NCBI GenBank assembly: GCA_030040495.1
Contig: JASHTP010000064.1
Coordinates: 1-5,663, forward strand
DNA: 5,663 nucleotides
Reading direction: 5' to 3'
Origin: Alphaproteobacteria bacterium
GTDB lineage: Bacteria; Pseudomonadota; Alphaproteobacteria; ATCC43930; CGMCC-115725
In this document: positions 3,378-5,663 of the stretch, one piece after another
Layout of the letters: each line of letters begins with the position of its first letter
Numbering within the stretch: the stretch's first letter is position 1
Translations under genes and position numbers: made by a program
The notes under the pieces: model-generated
Seen by the model: the letters and a program-made list of their open reading frames with translations, nothing else
The model's database searches: none
Told to the model about the DNA's origin: nothing

Positions 3378-5663
3378 TCCGGGCAATGAGCACGACGCCT
3401 GCGGCGTCGGCTTCGTCGCCCATATCAAGAACCGCAAGAGCCATGCGATCGTCGCCGACGGCATCCGCATTCTGCTGAACCTCGCCCATCGCGGCGCGGT
3501 CGCCGCCGATCCCCTCGCCGGCGACGGCGCCGGGCTCCTCGTCCAGCTCCCCGACAAGCTGTTCCGCGCCGAGGCGAAGCGCCTGGGCTTCGCGCTGCCC
3601 AAGCCCGGCGCGTACGGCGTCGGCATGATGTTCCTGCCGCGCAACGCCGCGACCCGCCAGGCCTGCGAGGAGACGCTCAAATACTATGTCGAGGCCGAGG
3701 GCCAGCGCGTGCTGGGCTGGCGCGACGTGCCGGTCGACAGCTCCGTGCTCGGCGAGAGCATCAAGCCGATCGAGCCGGTGATCCGCCAGATCTTCATCGG
3801 CCGCGGCGCCAACTGCGCCGATCTCGACGCCTTCGAGCGCAAGCTCTTCGTCATCCGCAAGCAGACGCATCTCAGCATCCGCGCGCGCCAGCTGCCGGAG
3901 CAGAGCGCCTTCTACATCGCCAGCCTGTCGGCGCGCACCATCATCTACAAGGGCATGATCATCCCCGAGCGGCTCGCCCTCTATTACGGCGATGTCGGCG
4001 ACAAGCGCTTCGAATCGGCGCTGGCGCTGGTGCATGCGCGCTTCTCCACCAATACCTTCCCGTCCTGGGAGCTGGCGCATCCCTTCCGCTACCTCGCCCA
4101 CAATGGCGAGATCAACACGCTGCGCGGCAACATCAACTGGATGCTGGCGCGGCGCCACTCGATGACGTCCTCCGTGCTCGGCGGCGATCTCGAGAAGCTG
4201 TGGCCGCTGATCGGCGACGGCAACTCCGATTCGGCGACGCTCGACAATTGCCTGGAGCTGCTCATCGCCGGCGGCTATTCGCTGCCGCACGCGCTGATGC
4301 TGATGATCCCCGAGGCCTGGGCCGGCAACGAGCTGATGGAGCCCAGGCGCCGCGCCTTCTACGAGTACCATGCGGCGGTGATGGAGCCGTGGGACGGCCC
4401 GGCGGCGCTCGCCTTCACCGACGGGCGGCAGATCGGCGCCACCCTCGACCGCAACGGCCTCAGGCCCGCGCGCTTCATGGTGACGGCGGACGACCTCGTC
4501 ATCATGGCGTCGGAAGCCGGCGTGCTCGACATCCCGGAGCCGCGCATCGTGCGCAAATGGCGGCTCGAGCCCGGCAAGATGCTGCTGGTCGATCTCGAGC
4601 GCGGCCGCATCATCGACGACAGCGAGCTCAAGGCGGAGATGGCCGCGGCCAAGCCCTACCAGCAATGGCTCGACGAGACGCAGATCAAGCTCGAGACGCT
4701 GCCCGACGAGATCGCGCCGATGGCGCCGCCGGCGGACGTGCTGCTCGATCGCCAGCAGGCCTTCGGCTACACCCAGGAGGACATCAAGTTCTTCCTGCGG
4801 CCGATGGCGCTGGCCGGCGACGACACGGTGGGCTCGATGGGGCGCGACACGCCGCTCGCGGTGCTGTCGCTCAGGCCGAAGCTGCTCTTCGACTATTTCC
4901 AGCAGCGCTTCGCCCAGGTCACCAACCCGCCGATCGATTCGATCCGCGAGGAGCTGGTGATGTCGCTGGTCTCGCTGGTGGGGCCGCGGCCCAACCTGCT
5001 CGACCTCGACACCGGCGGCAAGCACATCAGGCTCGAGCTGAAGCAGCCGATCCTGACCAACGTCGATCTCGAGAAGATCCGCCGCATCGAGGACAATACC
5101 GGCGGCAAGTTCAAGACCTACACGCTCTCGATCTGCTATCCCGCCGACGAGGGCGCGGCCGGCATGGCGCGCGCGGTCGAGCAGATCTGCAAGCGCGCCG
5201 AGGAGGTGGTGCGCGCCGGCTACAACCTCCTGGTCCTTTCCGACCGCGCGGTCGACGCCGAGCACATCGCCGTGCCGTCGCTGCTCGCCGTCGCCTCCGT
5301 CCATCACCACCTCATCCGCGGCGGGCTCAGGACCGAGGTCGGCCTCGTCGTCGAGACCGGCGAGGCGCGCCAGCTCCATGATTTCTGCCTGCTCGCCGGC
5401 TACGGCGCCGAGGCGATCAACCCCTATCTCGCCTTCGACACCATCTCCGCCCAGCGCCGCGAGCTCGGCGAGGTCGGCGAGGCCGATGCGCACAAGCGCT
5501 ACATCAAGGCGGTCGCCAAGGGCATCATGAAGGTGATGTCCAAGATGGGCATCTGCACCTTCCAGTCCTATTGCGGCGCGCAGATCTTCGACGCGGTCGG
5601 CCTCTCCGGCGCCTTCCTCGACCGGTACTTCACCGGCACCGCCTCGCCGGTCGAGGGCGTCGG
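3352..5663 (+). CDS. gltB: Glutamate synthase (NADPH) large subunit, N-terminal half, cut by the window edge
   Basis: The first 770 codons of a protein usually about 1,500 residues long are present. GltB takes glutamine and 2-oxoglutarate and, with electrons delivered through GltD, makes two glutamates; it is the GOGAT half of ammonia assimilation in the cytoplasm. After a short pro-sequence (MPARQGLYDPGNEHDA), Cys17 begins CGVGFVAHI and is the expected N-terminal nucleophile of the class II glutaminase after cleavage. Other landmarks are LAHRGAVAADPLAGDGAG, HARFSTNTFPSW (from 228), HNGEINT (250-256, oxyanion-hole Asn251/Gly252), GDGNSDS (288-294) and GATLDRNGLRPAR. The central domain runs from about 468 (QQAFGYTQEDIKFFLRPMAL) to about 750, including KVMSKMGICTFQSYCGAQIF. 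The FMN site, 3Fe-4S cysteines and glutamate exit domain lie beyond the window. ATG 3352 is chosen because an in-frame TGA lies at 3334-3336 and AGGGTGG (3337-3343) is eight bases upstream; GTG 3340 is the only other in-frame start after that stop. gltD is not visible. Confidence 0.96.
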   Translation, partial: MPARQGLYDPGNEHDACGVGFVAHIKNRKSHAIVADGIRILLNLAHRGAVAADPLAGDGAGLLVQLPDKLFRAEAKRLGFALPKPGAYGVGMMFLPRNAATRQACEETLKYYVEAEGQRVLGWRDVPVDSSVLGESIKPIEPVIRQIFIGRGANCADLDAFERKLFVIRKQTHLSIRARQLPEQSAFYIASLSARTIIYKGMIIPERLALYYGDVGDKRFESALALVHARFSTNTFPSWELAHPFRYLAHNGEINTLRGNINWMLARRHSMTSSVLGGDLEKLWPLIGDGNSDSATLDNCLELLIAGGYSLPHALMLMIPEAWAGNELMEPRRRAFYEYHAAVMEPWDGPAALAFTDGRQIGATLDRNGLRPARFMVTADDLVIMASEAGVLDIPEPRIVRKWRLEPGKMLLVDLERGRIIDDSELKAEMAAAKPYQQWLDETQIKLETLPDEIAPMAPPADVLLDRQQAFGYTQEDIKFFLRPMALAGDDTVGSMGRDTPLAVLSLRPKLLFDYFQQRFAQVTNPPIDSIREELVMSLVSLVGPRPNLLDLDTGGKHIRLELKQPILTNVDLEKIRRIEDNTGGKFKTYTLSICYPADEGAAGMARAVEQICKRAEEVVRAGYNLLVLSDRAVDAEHIAVPSLLAVASVHHHLIRGGLRTEVGLVVETGEARQLHDFCLLAGYGAEAINPYLAFDTISAQRRELGEVGEADAHKRYIKAVAKGIMKVMSKMGICTFQSYCGAQIFDAVGLSGAFLDRYFTGTASPVEGV

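Noticed and set aside
4200..5381. 393-codon plus-strand frame inside gltB
   Set aside because: It lies wholly within gltB in another phase, and its translation is Arg/Ala/Gly-rich without domains. The gltB frame matches the family continuously here.
442..5493. Long minus-strand reading frame of 1,683 codons
   Set aside because: It is antisense in register to three well-recognised genes and runs through both intergenic gaps. Its translation is low-complexity (Arg, Ala, Asp, Gly, His, Leu) with no domain. It is explained by avoidance of TTA, CTA and TCA in the sense genes.

Overview
The window reads as a stretch of chromosome from a GC-rich alphaproteobacterium. By eye GC is about 70%, and codon third positions are almost all G or C. 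The lineage call rests on two proteins. The histidine kinase core resembles the PleC/DivJ group that is common in Alphaproteobacteria, and the glutamate synthase N-terminus is of the EHDACGVGF type. The order or genus cannot be set from this window.

Layout. Positions 1-294 (minus strand) hold most of arfB, a GGQ-type ribosome-rescue peptidyl-tRNA hydrolase whose C-terminus lies beyond the left edge. Positions 295-423 are a divergent intergenic region with the window's one conspicuous AT-rich island (373-390), the likely control site for one or both flanking genes. Positions 424-2265 (plus) encode a membrane-anchored sensor histidine kinase: TM, Cache-like periplasmic sensor, TM, HAMP, HisKA, HATPase. 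No response regulator lies beside it. A 78-base gap with a perfect 10-bp inverted repeat reaching into the Shine-Dalgarno sequence precedes 2344-3132 (plus), a classical SDR oxidoreductase with an intact catalytic tetrad. A 219-base intergenic region follows, with a CTTGAC box, a strong but possibly fortuitous Shine-Dalgarno plus short reading frame, and a strong 8-bp hairpin. From 3352 to the right edge runs gltB, the large subunit of NADPH-dependent glutamate synthase. Its first 770 codons are present, covering the glutaminase domain and the central domain; the FMN and Fe-S parts lie outside.

The genes do not form an obvious single pathway. ArfB handles stalled ribosomes, the kinase senses an unknown signal, the SDR has an unknown substrate, and GltB assimilates ammonia through glutamine. 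The kinase and SDR could be co-transcribed (78-base gap); gltB probably has its own leader. I found no mobile element, CRISPR array, tRNA, rRNA or defence system. The observations most worth a second look are the two RNA-structure candidates (upstream of the SDR and of gltB), the CtrA-like half-site upstream of a PleC-type kinase, and the in-frame simple repeats in the kinase gene. None of them amounts to a demonstrated new system.
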